In this document: positions 24,778-36,100 of the stretch, piece after piece | How positions within the stretch are numbered: position 1 is the stretch's first letter | Layout of the letters: the number at the start of each line of letters is the position of its first letter | Assembly: GCA_035048485.1 (NCBI GenBank) | Contig: CM068582.1 | Location: forward strand, 35,492,096-35,556,095 | DNA length: 64,000 bases | Origin: Pteria penguin | Taxonomy: Eukaryota > Mollusca > Bivalvia > Pterioida > Pteriidae | Reading direction: 5' to 3' | Notes under the pieces: generated by a model | Told to the model about the DNA's origin: nothing | The model's input: only the letters and a program-made list of their open reading frames with translations | Databases searched by the model: none | Made by a program: the position numbers and the translations under genes

Positions 24778-26798
24778 TACTTGAGTCCTCTTCCTACGAT
24801 ATGAGAAAACCGTAAGGGATTACATTTTCATAGACTATTAAGGGGGTCCGACAATGATATTTCAATCACTCGTCATAAAATACTTCGACCACATGAACCC
24901 TCCAAAAGGAATGCTCCGAAGAGGGATGTATATATATATATCCCTCTAACTGGGTAGAACCTGCTGCAACGAAGTAGTTTTTCAACAGTATAACAAACAG
25001 AACATTTGTTAGATTTTCTCAAGAGTTTGTTAAGTATATAAAGAAAAAATATATATGCATGCATGTTTCTATAAAACAAAATGTCATGTTTGCGCAATCA
25101 GTCCGATGTGCTACGTCGGAATTACTAAAAGTAACACAATGATAAAATATTTTTCAAAATTGTGTTTGACTACGCAGTGTTCTTCTAATCAAACAAATTA
25201 ATGTATTTTAGGGTTATTAAACAAGAGTGCGAACTATTTGAAAGGTAGAAAGAGGAACCAGTCGACATCATCACGATTTTCATCTAAAGATGGCGCTACT
25301 GATTTCTCGAAGGAAAGAACGGCAACTTTCTATCCTTTACTTAAAAAACAAGCATGGAGAATCTCTTGTATTTTCATGTAAGGTTTCATTTAGAATGTAA
25401 GCAGAAGTTTTGAATGGGAACACCTTCCTTCAAATGCCAAATACAACAACATATGAAATAAAGGTAAAAATTAGTCTTTAAATACCAGCAAAGTTGAAAG
25501 TAGGATAAAGTATCTTGTACCACCTGTAAAAATTTGCTTTGGTCGTAGGTGTAAAACATCAAAAAGTTCAATTATCTAAGAATATAAATAAAAATTTGTA
25601 TGATATTCTGTTAAAAACAAGTTAAATATCCTAGTCTAAAGGAATACCACAAAGCATCAGATTCCCCTAAAGATGTTCTGGCATTTCCCATTATGGTGTA
25701 CTTCCGTTAGTCAGTAAGCAATTTTGTAGCAATGTTCCGTAAAAGTGTACAGAGAGGTTCAAAACGGGACTCATGATTATTGCGTTGATTTGAGGGTCAT
25801 GTTTGCGTTTAAGACTTCTTTTCACAATGTTTTGTACATTATATTTTAGTTACTGGAAAAATATATAGCATTTACGCGGATAAATTTGATACTGTTGATG
25901 ACAAAAGGGTCTTCAAAAACACGAGGTAAAAATCATTTTCAAATACTATGATAACACACAACATGAGAGATAAATACTTAATTAATGTATTGGAGTGAGA
26001 ACCGATATCAATGAAAATTGGTATTAGATTTTATTTACTGTATTGACCATGCTAATACTTTTTGATTGTGTATTATTCTGTTGTTATATATCTGTGAGTA
26101 ACATCCATCACTACTAAGGTAAGGATGTTTTATATTGTTATTGCAATTATTAAATTTGTAATTTATGTATATTAATATTGTATTTTTGAATGTTTCTCAC
26201 ATGGGTCAATGTCAACGTAGTCACGTATTCCATTCGTAGTTATGTACACGTATGCATTCAGTATATATTACTGTGTTGTGTATTCCTAGGAAATGTATTT
26301 TTGAGATGTATTTTTCATTTCGATGTCAATAGAAAATTGTAGTTACATAGTAAGTAAATGGTTTTCATGTTGTATAAGTACAGTATAGTAGCCAAATTTT
26401 AATCTTGTATTTCTTGTATGCATTTTCATTGTAGGGAATCGTGAACTTCTACTTCGTATGGTCATACTATTTTAGTCATGTGATATACCTAGACATAAAT
26501 TCGATTTCGCTAACGTTAGCGGACGTAATCAACGATGTATCCATACTCAGGAGAAAACCACCACGTCTCTAAAAGATGTGAAGTGAGTCAAGTGAAGAGA
26601 CATTTTGTGAGCCGTATTGTATAGACTTGTTTGTTAACTTTGTATTTAATTTGTATTCGTGTAAAGCATTTAGTAAAGTATAGTAAGTGTTAATTGTTCT
26701 ATTATTTTCATTTATTCAATTTCAAAACCTGTGATCAAGCTGCTCTACACGTTCGTCTGTGACACTAAAATCTCTACATTTGATTTTTCTACCTACCA
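24778..26798. other. Gene-free stretch with small palindromes
   Basis: Includes a hairpin GAGGGA...TCCCTC around a TA run at 24920-24947 and the perfect palindrome CGCTAACGTTAGCG at 26508-26521. No coding signature. Confidence 0.5.
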
Positions 26799-26874
26799 GG
26801 GGTCCGTGAACGTCCGCTGTGGTACATTTTTATTAGTGCCTTATTCACTTTCCACCAGTTACTTTTGTATTTTG
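26799..26874 (+). repeat. Dispersed repeat shared with 20319-20394
   Basis: GGTCCGTGAACGTCCGCTGT and the following 50 bases match the segment at 20.3 kb. It lies about 80 bases before a PLE RT fragment. Confidence 0.75.
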
Positions 26875-26954
26875 TATACCTCTCTTTCCCATGATTTAAT
26901 TAACATCAAGTTATTGTCTCTCATAAGCTGGTAATTTTACAGAGATTTTAAAAC

Positions 26955-27260
26955 AAACTTCATACATATATCTACTATAAACGTGACGGTTTTGGATTTC
27001 CTATTGTAAATTTCTCTTATTTAGGTGATGATGACCCTAGATCCCCGTCATATGGTATTACTGTATCTCAGATGGTTCGATTTGCCAGAGCCTGCAAGTT
27101 GGTTCGATTTGCCAGAGCCTGCAGTTGGTTCGATTTGCCAGAGTCTGCAATAACACTTTGGACTTTCATACAAAGCATTTACAGCTACCGTTGAAACTCA
27201 GGGTTACAAATATCATATAAAAAGAACAATCTAAGAAAATGTTTAGGTCTTATTGAGATT
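26955..27260 (+). pseudogene. PLE reverse transcriptase C-terminal fragment (older subfamily)
   Basis: Translates as YYKRDGFGFPIVNFSYLGDD, PRSPSYGITVSQMVRFARAC and, after an internal repeat, LDFHTKHLQLPLKLR. These match the post-catalytic thumb region of Penelope-like RTs (compare YDKRDDFNFAITNFPF and YGVFISQLIRYSRAC at 28.9 kb) but belong to a different subfamily. It has no catalytic motif and several stops. Confidence 0.82.
27073..27151 (+). repeat. 26/27-bp tandem triplication inside RT fragment
   Basis: TGGTTCGATTTGCCAGAGCC begins at 27073, 27100 and 27126 (periods 27 and 26), triplicating the VRFARAC coding stretch. Confidence 0.95.
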
Positions 27261-27414
27261 TAGAACTTTTATACAAATTTGGAATTGTTACTTTTCAAAA
27301 CTATGCATCGAATGGAATTTCCCATCACAATGTCTACGGTGATACAAACGTAGGAGGGTCAGACTTTCCGTCGGGTTCCAAAACAGCGAAACGCCTTCGT
27401 CATTGACAATATGA

Positions 27415-27756
27415 CCCCCTGACTGTTAGTTGAGACTCCTACAGATCAAGGGTCTGAGCTCGCTTCAAGGTCTACTCATGCTGAAGTCAATTTATATAAT
27501 TTCATACCTTGGTCTTACTCTGTATTATTATACGTATTTATAAATTTATGACCTCTTACTTGGAGAAACTTATTGATCCTTGTTCTTTAGATGGAGGATT
27601 ATTCATAGATTTTAAAATGTGTGTTCTTTGATTATACTGCTTTTGTGGTGAGTGGGAAGGTGGACCCGTAAAGCGGTTAGCCATGCTAATTGATTGACTA
27701 CTGTCATATCAATTGACCGTCCTACGTCGGCATCACATCTGCACATTAACTGAGAG
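27415..27756 (+). repeat. PLE-associated ~460-bp module, + copy
   Basis: Contains CTCCTACAGATCAAGGGTCT, a GAGTGGGAAGGTGGACCCGT block and TTGACCGTCCTACGTCGGCA in the same order as at 40.1 and 51.25 kb. Not coding. Confidence 0.75.
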
Positions 27757-27858
27757 CTTTTTTTTATGTTCTTAAGCTTGTTTTCCCCCAAATTATTACA
27801 TTATTAACAGTGCTTCTGTCAAACGGCTGGATCGGACACTTTTATCTTTTCCTAACTG

Positions 27859-27990
27859 TTGCATTATGTTTATGGTGAGTGGTAAGGTAGACAAGTTTCA
27901 CAAACTTCCAAATGTCACTTCATTTGATTTGTCATAGGTCGGTACCATATCTCCATTACAATCGAATATTTTTGTGATGTATGTAAGGTC
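27859..27990 (+). repeat. PLE-associated module, partial second copy
   Basis: GGTGAGTGGTAAGGTAGACA then TCATAGGTCGGTACCATATC and ATTTTTGTGATG repeat the right part of the preceding module in diverged form. Confidence 0.55.
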
Positions 27991-28245
27991 TTCGTGTCCT
28001 TGGCTTGGCGAATACATCTGAACCTGACGTCCTCCTTCTTTTCTTTCACTTATGACAAAAATGTCCAGGATCTTTTCAAGAACCTCTATAACTTTAATTG
28101 CTTAAACATATTTTGTTGCTTGAATTATGTAAAAATAACCATGAGGTGTAAAAATATATTTCAAAATAATATTATTAATAATGAAATAAATAAATAAATA
28201 AAACTAAGACATAAATTTTCTACGTAATAGTTTATCACACATTGC

Positions 28246-29196
28246 TTGATGTCCACGTACTTTTGTTGTTTATTGCAAAATGTTAATAACAACGACAACA
28301 TGGATTTTAAATTGAAATCCATCAAGTCTTTTGACTTTTCGACTCTGTACACAACGATCCCTCATCAGAAATTAAAAGACAGATTAGCGGAAATTATTCA
28401 AAATGCATTTACTAGTAAAAACGGAAGCCGCAAATTCAAATATATAGTAATAGGCCACGATAAAACTTACTTTGTTAGGGAAAATTCTGATTCCAAAAAT
28501 AAATACACTGAAACAGCTGTCATTCAGATGTTGAACTTTCTTATCGATAACATTTTTGTGGTGTTTGGAGGTAAGGTTTTTCAACAAATTGTCGGCATTC
28601 CAATGGGCACTAACTGTGCTCTGCTTCTGGCTGACATATTCCTTTATTCATACGAAGCTGAGTTCATTCAGTCTTTGCTTTCGCAAGGAAAAAAACAATT
28701 GGCTCTTGGCTTCAATTTTACTTACATATATATAGATGACTTGCTTTCAATTAATAATCCTTCATTCGCGGATTACCTTAGCATCATCTATCCAAGTGAA
28801 CTGGAGGTCAAAGAAACCACAGAAACTAGTAATTCTACTTCGTATTTAGATATTATGTTGTCTTTCGACATTAATGGTCAATTGAACACCTCACTCTATG
28901 ACAAACGTGACGATTTCAATTTCGCTATCACAAACTTTCCTTTCATAAGTAGCAACATTCCATCATCGCCCGCATACGGCGTATTCATATCTCAGTTAAT
29001 ACGTTATTCCAGAGCATGTTCAAATTACAATGACTTTGTTCTGAGGGCTAGGCGACTTTCAGTTAAGCTGCTCAACCAGGGTTATATATGTGCTAGACTA
29101 GCATCGTCACTGAGGAAGTTCTACGGTCGTTACGAGACTCTTATTACTCCATATGATATCTCGTTATCCAGACTTTTAAATGATATTCTGGACTGA
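28246..29196 (+). CDS. Penelope-like element reverse transcriptase, 5'-truncated (copy 1)
   Basis: An open frame of 316 codons, of which RT homology starts near 28318. In order it shows RT motif A FDFSTLYTTIPH, a TYFVRENSDSKNKYTE linker, motif B FQQIVGIPMGTNC, motif C YIDD, a SYLDI strand and the thumb region YDKRDDFNF...RRLSVKLLNQGY...LRKFYGRY. The N-terminal part and motifs 1-2 present in copy 2 (48905-49620) are absent, so the ATG at 28246 is fortuitous. The usual CAPLLAD of motif B reads CALLLAD. No GIY-YIG endonuclease follows the RT. That fits either an endonuclease-lacking PLE or a type with N-terminal endonuclease (Naiad/Chlamys-like). Truncation at the 5' end fits target-primed reverse transcription. 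An active enzyme is unlikely. Confidence 0.88.
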   Translation: MMSTYFCCLLQNVNNNDNMDFKLKSIKSFDFSTLYTTIPHQKLKDRLAEIIQNAFTSKNGSRKFKYIVIGHDKTYFVRENSDSKNKYTETAVIQMLNFLIDNIFVVFGGKVFQQIVGIPMGTNCALLLADIFLYSYEAEFIQSLLSQGKKQLALGFNFTYIYIDDLLSINNPSFADYLSIIYPSELEVKETTETSNSTSYLDIMLSFDINGQLNTSLYDKRDDFNFAITNFPFISSNIPSSPAYGVFISQLIRYSRACSNYNDFVLRARRLSVKLLNQGYICARLASSLRKFYGRYETLITPYDISLSRLLNDILD

Positions 29197-29518
29197 GACC
29201 GATTCCGATCACTTTACACAGATTTGACACCTTCTATACTAGAAGGTTACCTACTTCGACTTCTCCATATATAGATACATATGGAATTCACACGATTTGA
29301 CTCTTTCTACGGGGTATATGTGACGGGTGTTGCTAGCAAGCAGGAGATGCTCACTCTCCCCGGGCACCTGATCTCACTCCATCACAGGGGTTCACATATG
29401 CTCTTCAAGTAGACATATTTTGTTATTTTCCATTTGTTTTTCATTTTCACTGATTTTGTATGTCCTATGGTTTCATGATTTTTGGACTTGTGGTTTGGAT
29501 TTATCCTTCATCTTTACA
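28318..29518 (+). mobile_element. Penelope-like retroelement, copy 1 with 3' UTR
   Basis: RT segment plus a ~320-base 3' UTR (29197-29518) shared with the element at 48.9-51.07 kb. The shared sequence stops at CATCTTTACAT, the same point as in the fragment at 8190-8250. The TTGCTAGCAA-centred motif lies at 29321-29400. Confidence 0.85.
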
Positions 29519-29598
29519 TACTATTTATTTTCCTATTTCAACAGTACACCGAATTTTAAATTAAAATACTATTTATTTCCTATTTCACCAGTACACAG
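29517..29598 (+). repeat. ~49-bp tandem duplication flanking PLE 3' end
   Basis: ACTATTTATTTTCCTATTTC ... CAGTACAC recurs about 49 bases on (from ~29566) with small changes, directly after the element's 3' terminus. Confidence 0.8.
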
Positions 29599-30416
29599 AA
29601 CAACATTATAAAGCTAACGCATGTCTTGTTTTACTGTATATTTAAAAGATATTATTACAAATAACAATAAAATCGTTCAATTATAAAGGCAACTTTCACT
29701 TCGTAAAAAATGAAATGCAACCTTACCAGCAGTTTATGTACAGGGTGGTCTGATCCTATAAAATGTAGGGAGCAAAAGTGGTAACTTCATCATCTCTTCT
29801 CACTTGCCACGTTCATTTATTATTTCAAATTTGTCATATATTGAACACTGCAAAGGATTTGACCTGAATATAATCTATATTTTATCTTGTTACAATTTCT
29901 TTTGTGACGCTTTTTATGTCATTTCGTAATGATGCTGTTTTACTATTTATTATTGAATAAAATAATAAATTCTAAAACTGGCCAGTGCATGGATTGAAAT
30001 GTTACAGGGACTATCTGAAATTCGGCTGAATATTTACATTTACATAAACTTTACTGCTAAAAGTATAGGATGAGTCAGGTAAGAGACAGGTGATAATAGT
30101 ATTATAATCATTCAGTTAACCCAATGTACCCTAACTGGACCGACAGTGAAATAATATGTACTGATAGCTTGCGCTTCCTTTGTTTATATCTAGCATAACT
30201 TCATATATTCACCATCCCTTTTTTATTCTTTCTCTATATAAATCAGGAAATGTTATTACAAATAACTTCACGGTAGTTTAAAATCAAGACACTTTTAAAA
30301 TGAATATATTGAGTGACACAAAACAATCACCGATCGAAATAAAGATGACATGCGAAACTGCTGATTATTTTATGAAAATCTCTCTTAGACTTCCAGAGGG
30401 TAGCGCAGTTGTTATA
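29599..30416. other. Gene-free stretch
   Basis: No feature recognised. Confidence 0.45.
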
Positions 30417-30690
30417 ATAATAAGAAGAACACTATGTCACGAATTTTCGGCTACCTAGCCCATATCAAGTTACAAAAATGATTGACAATTAACAGCTATG
30501 TGAAATCCATGCTCATGCTATAAATGCTTCACCATATTTGATGCTGAAGCATTTATAGCATATTTTATGCTATTATATAAGCATTTATAGCTTGAGCGTG
30601 GATTTCACATAGTTGTTAATTGTCAATGATTTTGTAACTTAATAAAGACTAAGTAGCCGAAAATTCGTGACATAATGTTCTTCTTATTAT
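30417..30690. mobile_element. 274-bp foldback (MITE-like) element
   Basis: Nearly the whole element is one inverted repeat: ATAATAAGAAGAACACTATG at the left end pairs with the right end, and the pairing continues through CACGAATTTTCGGCTAC, TGACAATTAACAGCTATGTG and GCTATAAATGCTT towards the centre. The centre carries a second small palindrome built on GCTATAAATGCTTC. A few mismatches and a loop of differing length interrupt the stem. Non-coding; probably a non-autonomous DNA transposon. Confidence 0.9.
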
Positions 30691-31498
30691 GGTTATTTAA
30701 TCGTTTCATATTTAGACACACTCCATATTTTCGTATGAATATTATATATCATTTTCGTATGAATATTACATATCATTTATAAGAATGATTTAAACCATTA
30801 AGTGCAATGAATCTAACAACACCACAAATACTCCCCCCCCCCAAACTAAACTCTTACCTACAATATCTTTGTAATTTAATTTTGTTTTTCCTCTTTGAAA
30901 ATTCATTCCTTTATTTTTATCTAATCTTAAGTGTTTGTTTGGCTTTTTTTTTATATTTATATAACAGACAATTCGATCATCTGGATAATAATAAAGGATT
31001 TAAAGGATTTCCTTTGAAAAATTACACTACGATTTTGACATTCAAAGATATTACTAATATTTCTGGAAAGAATAAACAAACGTCTCATATTATATATTTA
31101 TATAATATTTATTCAGATATGCTACATCATTTAAGTTTAATCTTGGTTCATTTTGGAGGGTCTGAATTAGGCATCAGTATATTCCTGTTCTAAAAATGTG
31201 TAGGTTTGATAATTTTAATACAGTGAAAGTTAAGATTTGTTTCGTGTATTCAAAAATTGAAAAAAAAAAATTGTGTCGTCAATGGGGTTCACCAGCTTGT
31301 ACGCGTTTTCATCGAGGATACATAATACCTGATTGTTTAATGAGAAGAAATCCGAAACATTCCGAGTGTATTATGGGATATTACTGATTTTATCGTAAAT
31401 GATAGTGCAAAGTTTTAGTCATTTATTATTAATATTATTACAAATATATTAATATTAGCATTTGAATTCACTGGAAAAGCATACATAGATGAGAAAAC
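30691..31498. other. Gene-free stretch
   Basis: A 128-codon open frame at 30807-31193 is hydrophobic and AT-driven with no known domain; not called as a gene. Confidence 0.5.
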
Positions 31499-31958
31499 CG
31501 AAGACATCTGACAAAGCAGTATGACACAAATCACCAAGGACCTGCACACAAAAAATGACAATAGTATAACATACACGGAACGACATTACAAAAATATTCG
31601 ATTGTGCTGCGGTTACGATATCGACTTAGGATGGTCAATTGAAGTAACAAACGTCACTCAATTGGTGTGGTTAACCGGTTTACGGGAGCCCACCTTCCCA
31701 TTCAACGCAAAAGCAGCACAATCAAAGGACACACATTTAAAAATTTATAAATAATCCTCCATATAAAGAACAAGGATCAAAAGGTTTCTCAAGGAGAGAG
31801 CTCATAAAAATTTATTACACACGAAATTATAGAATAATATGTTGCTATCAAAAATATGTAAGGAGACATCAACATAAGCAAACCGTACTCTGTCCGTCTG
31901 TAAGCGAGCTCAGATCCTTGATCAATAGGAGTCCCGACTAACAGTCAGAGGGGACGAG
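31499..31958 (-). repeat. PLE-associated ~460-bp module, minus-strand copy
   Basis: On + it reads GAAGACATCTGACAAAGCAG, TGGTTAACCGGTTTACGGGA, CATAAATAATCCTCCATATA-like, then GATCCTTGATCAATAGGAGT and CAGTCAGAGGGGACGA. It aligns along its whole length with 62008-62469 and, inverted, with 40120-40580 and 51250-51690. Another short start (GAAAGACATCTGACC) lies near 32475. Non-coding. Confidence 0.85.
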
Positions 31959-32648
31959 GACAGATGAAATATTCTTAATTACTTTCTCACTTTATGCAAT
32001 AATCATAGTAAACATAAGATCGAAAGGATTTTACTTAGAAACTACAAATAAACGCATAGGTGTTTACTTCTTGCAAAGTCACCTGTCAGGATCATCTTAG
32101 TGTTTGAAAATGAACTCTGTTGAGACTTCATGGCAGATGCGAAGTGCTAAGCGTGTGAGAGACTTTCAGTTTCTTCCCGCTTCGTTACCTGCATTCAGTT
32201 TAAATTCCAGACATTTATCAATATCTTTCTTGGTAAGCTTTTTGTATCACAGTAATATGATAACAATTACTGTATATTTTTTTAATAATTATTGCAGGCA
32301 AACACTTTTATTAATTTCAATCAATATCTTTTGTTCTAAACTACGTTCAAGATATTTGATTTTAAATGTCATCTGATCAGCCAGTGTCACTCATTTCAAA
32401 CACTCATTATAAAACAGCATACTGCTTCAGAAATCATAAACACTCGTATGTATACTGTAGTTTCTGAAAGAGAAGACGAAAGACATCTGACCCAAGCTAT
32501 ACAAAAATGTAGAAAAAACTCATTTCATTTTGGACAAGAAAATTTGAAGAAACAAGTTAGTACATCAAATTTTTAAGAGGAGTCCTCTTTGTGAAAATAA
32601 TGAACAATGAAATGCAAATCAAAACCCTTGTATCATGCATTATAGGAG

Positions 32649-33127
32649 AAATCTGTTTTCGCAACCAAATCGTTACTACAAGGTCAAAGTTCAAGGTCAA
32701 GGTCATTAGGTAAATGACTTGGTATCAAAATATAGATTTTGTTATAATGAATGTGTGTGTAAAAAGTGAAGGCAATTAAGTGTATGAGAAATATGCTTAC
32801 AGTAATTATTAACCAAATTATTAAGATAAGAGCAAAGTTCAAGGTCACCAGGTCTATTCCCTTAAATCAAAATGTAGTACTTTTGTGTGAAATATGAAGG
32901 CCATATCCATTAAACTGTAAGAGAAATCTGCTTACAGCATTTCTGAAACAAAGCTTAATTTCAAAGTCAGTAGGCAAATGCCTTGATATCAAAATGGGGT
33001 ACTTGTTGTGGTTAATGTGCATGTGAAATACGAAAGCCCTATCCCTTATACTATAAGAGAAATCTGCTTTCAGAATTTTTTAATCTGACGGACAGAGGAA
33101 CAAACGGACGGGGTGATTCCTATATAT
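32649..33127 (+). repeat. ~135-bp degenerate tandem repeat with AGGTCA half-sites
   Basis: Units start at GAAATCTG or GAAATATG near 32649, 32788, 32921 and 33058. Each has a copy of a TCAAAGTTCAAGGTCA-like block, then TATCAAAAT and a CCATATCC-like block; the array ends in ACGGACGGGGTGATTCCTAT. The first unit reads AAGGTCAAAGTTCAAGGTCA followed by AGGTCA. This layout resembles a dispersed repeat seen in bivalves (inference). Confidence 0.75.
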
Positions 33128-36100
33128 CCCCAAACATCGACTGCGATACTTGTCATCAATAAACAGTAGGAATCTAGCAAAAGATTTCACAGGAATGGTT
33201 AAAATCTCCATCACGGTATAGAGTAGTCAAGTAAGATTGCACAGTCAAAAATGGACATATGAAATATCCATCAAAATCAGACAAAGTATAAAATAGAGGT
33301 CACAAAGACTAAATACTGCGGACCAGAACTAAAGGTAATTACGAATTCTCATAAACATGAAAATGTAAAGTGAATTATTCAAAGGAACATGAGAGATTAT
33401 ATGCAGAGAACCACGGGCGAAGGACCCCTTATCGTTTAGTATTCATAATTTTGCATTCTGGCATTACTACAACGCATACCTTGGTGGGTTTTCGTATGTA
33501 TGTACCACGTAGATAACTTATGTGTCTAGATATGACCAAAACGTTAATAGAAATCTATCGTTGAGGACTGGTGGCGATAGAAGAAATCCACAAACCTCCG
33601 ACTGCCGAGTTTACTTAGTCCATGCTGAGTCTCGCCAAGTTAACTTGGCACGAGGATGAGTGTATGTTTTTTTTTCAATCGTCACTAGACCTTAACAATT
33701 GATTCTTTTCTTATATTCTGATATTAAAAATCAATTCAACGTAGGTCTCCTTGTTTTGAACAAGTCATATAAAAGGAAACGCCGATGCTTATAAGACTGT
33801 TTTCACACGAATGCATTATGACATCAGGATACCATCAGCACAAATAGTTTATCATCAGCAAAATATTGGTGACTAGAAAACTCCTACCAGCGACAAACCT
33901 GTAAATGAGAGAGAAAAATGTTTTCCTTTACCCTGCAAAATGGTAATAAAGAATGAAAGAATGACAATGGCAAACGGTATAGTAATTACCGATGTTCGTT
34001 TTGTAATGTAGTTCTCTTTAATAGTTTTGTAAAGGTATGTACACACAAAAATAACACATTAAATGACACGATATTGTTTGCTTAGAGAAAAATGATTCAC
34101 GTTCGCAAATATGCTTTTTGACATCCTACTTCATTGGACTAAAGTTATAGCATTAGACTCTAAAATATGCCCATTTTGACTTTACATACTTTTATTGAAA
34201 TTAAACATTCAGGTCTACACAAAATATAATCATGAACCAAGAAAAAAAATCCCAAAACCGACCCCCCCCCTCTTCCAAAACAAAAAACCCCAAAAGAAAA
34301 CAACGACAACAACAATAAGAAAGACTCGGTTGAGTAGTGTAGGTCTCTAATCCACCAGCAACCATAAATTATCATGTGTAAATACTAAGGCACAATACCA
34401 GTAGTTTTGTAGCCTAACTCGCGTTATTGAAATTTTCGGTAAATACAGATCAAGATCGTTTTGAAACTGTATCTTATGAAATACATATTTTAATTAATAT
34501 TGTAACATTTTATAACCCTTCTGTACTAATTGGGTATAAGACTATACACACAAGCATTCAAATACATAGTTTCAAAGCAAAATTTGTCATGCTTTATGTT
34601 TAGCAAGAACTGTATTTATTTATATCCTGCTTTCTCTTCATTTGCTTTACTGGCATCTTTTCTTTAATTTGTTTCTTATTCACTCGCACTTATTCGCAAA
34701 AGAGTTTATTTTAGGTGAATATATCCCATGTATTTCTTGTAAATTATTACTTATAACAAAGAGTGCAAATATCGATATCTATTAAAAAAGTTAATTTGAA
34801 GTAAAAAGAAGACATTGTGAAATAGATATCATATATCGTTAAAAGTTGGTATACGTGTTAGTTTCTAACCTCAAAAGCACCATGGAAGGTAAAGGACGTT
34901 CAGGGTATACTATTTAGTACATAAGTCAAAGTGCAAATTACAACCACGGCTAGGGGACCTTCAGTATAAGATAACGGCTGGGAACGCTTTAGTACTCGAA
35001 TGAAGACGTTGCTTATCGTCATTCGAGGTTATTACATATCTGTCACATATTTAATCCATCAAAATTAGATATCAATGCATAATATTTATTACATAATATT
35101 TTTAACACATAGGAAGACACAAAGCATCTTAAGCCAGAGATCTGTCGATTAACTATCAGATAATTAGTCGTGAGTCGCTACATGGGTACTCTACCAGACA
35201 GTAACAACACTAGGGGTAAAGCCAACGCATGCTTATGTAGGTCAACAAATGCTCATTACATACCAGAGAAATAAAAACTCCATTATATCACACATCAGTA
35301 AATAAGTCCTGTCTATCACATACCTAGCATGGAAGATTATAATTGCGATAATTATTAAATCCACCGATCCAAAATAACCCTGTTGTCTGTTGTGCAACAG
35401 ATATAGATTTGAGAACAATACAGATGTGCTTAATGACATCAAAAACCATTTAACAGAAGATTGTATCATCAGTTGAGAAAATACATGTGCCACTGACGCT
35501 CAACAAAATTTATCATTATATATAATTATTCTTATTATTCATGAAAAATCTTTGTAATAATTATCAAAACATATCTACCTGTATTAATACCTGTAAATTA
35601 ACATATTATTCATATATCTTTTTAATAATAAAAGAAAAAGTTCTTCATGGTTTATGTTTATAAGGGTACAAACATCTCATAAAATGCTTCAGATTTTAGT
35701 ACACAATAATTCGAATACAATATATAACTTATATTGACTTTCTTTACAGAGCAATATAAAAAGCAATCTAAGTTTTACGTAAAAAAGAACAAAAGGTTAA
35801 TAAATAGTAATTGCCTTCGTAATGTGGTTTGATGCTAATGTTAGTTTGTTTAGTTCTTGCTAGGTCATTTGAAATACAAAGAAAATTATCTACCTATCTT
35901 GAAATGATGCATAGTGTAGTGCAATGCATTGCGACCTTCATTTAGAAGTTGTGTGCTCTGTAGTGTTCATCAGCGGATAAAACGAACACAAAGCCATATT
36001 ACAAACTAATCAATCACCTGAAATCTAATACAGTTGATGGCCACTATATGTAGTTTGTGCAATAATAATCGGAAGCCAATTCATTTCTGTGCGTTTGTCG

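Noticed and set aside
30807..31193. 128-codon open frame with hydrophobic stretches
   Set aside because: Hydrophobicity follows from T-rich codons; no domain, splice context or homologue recognised.
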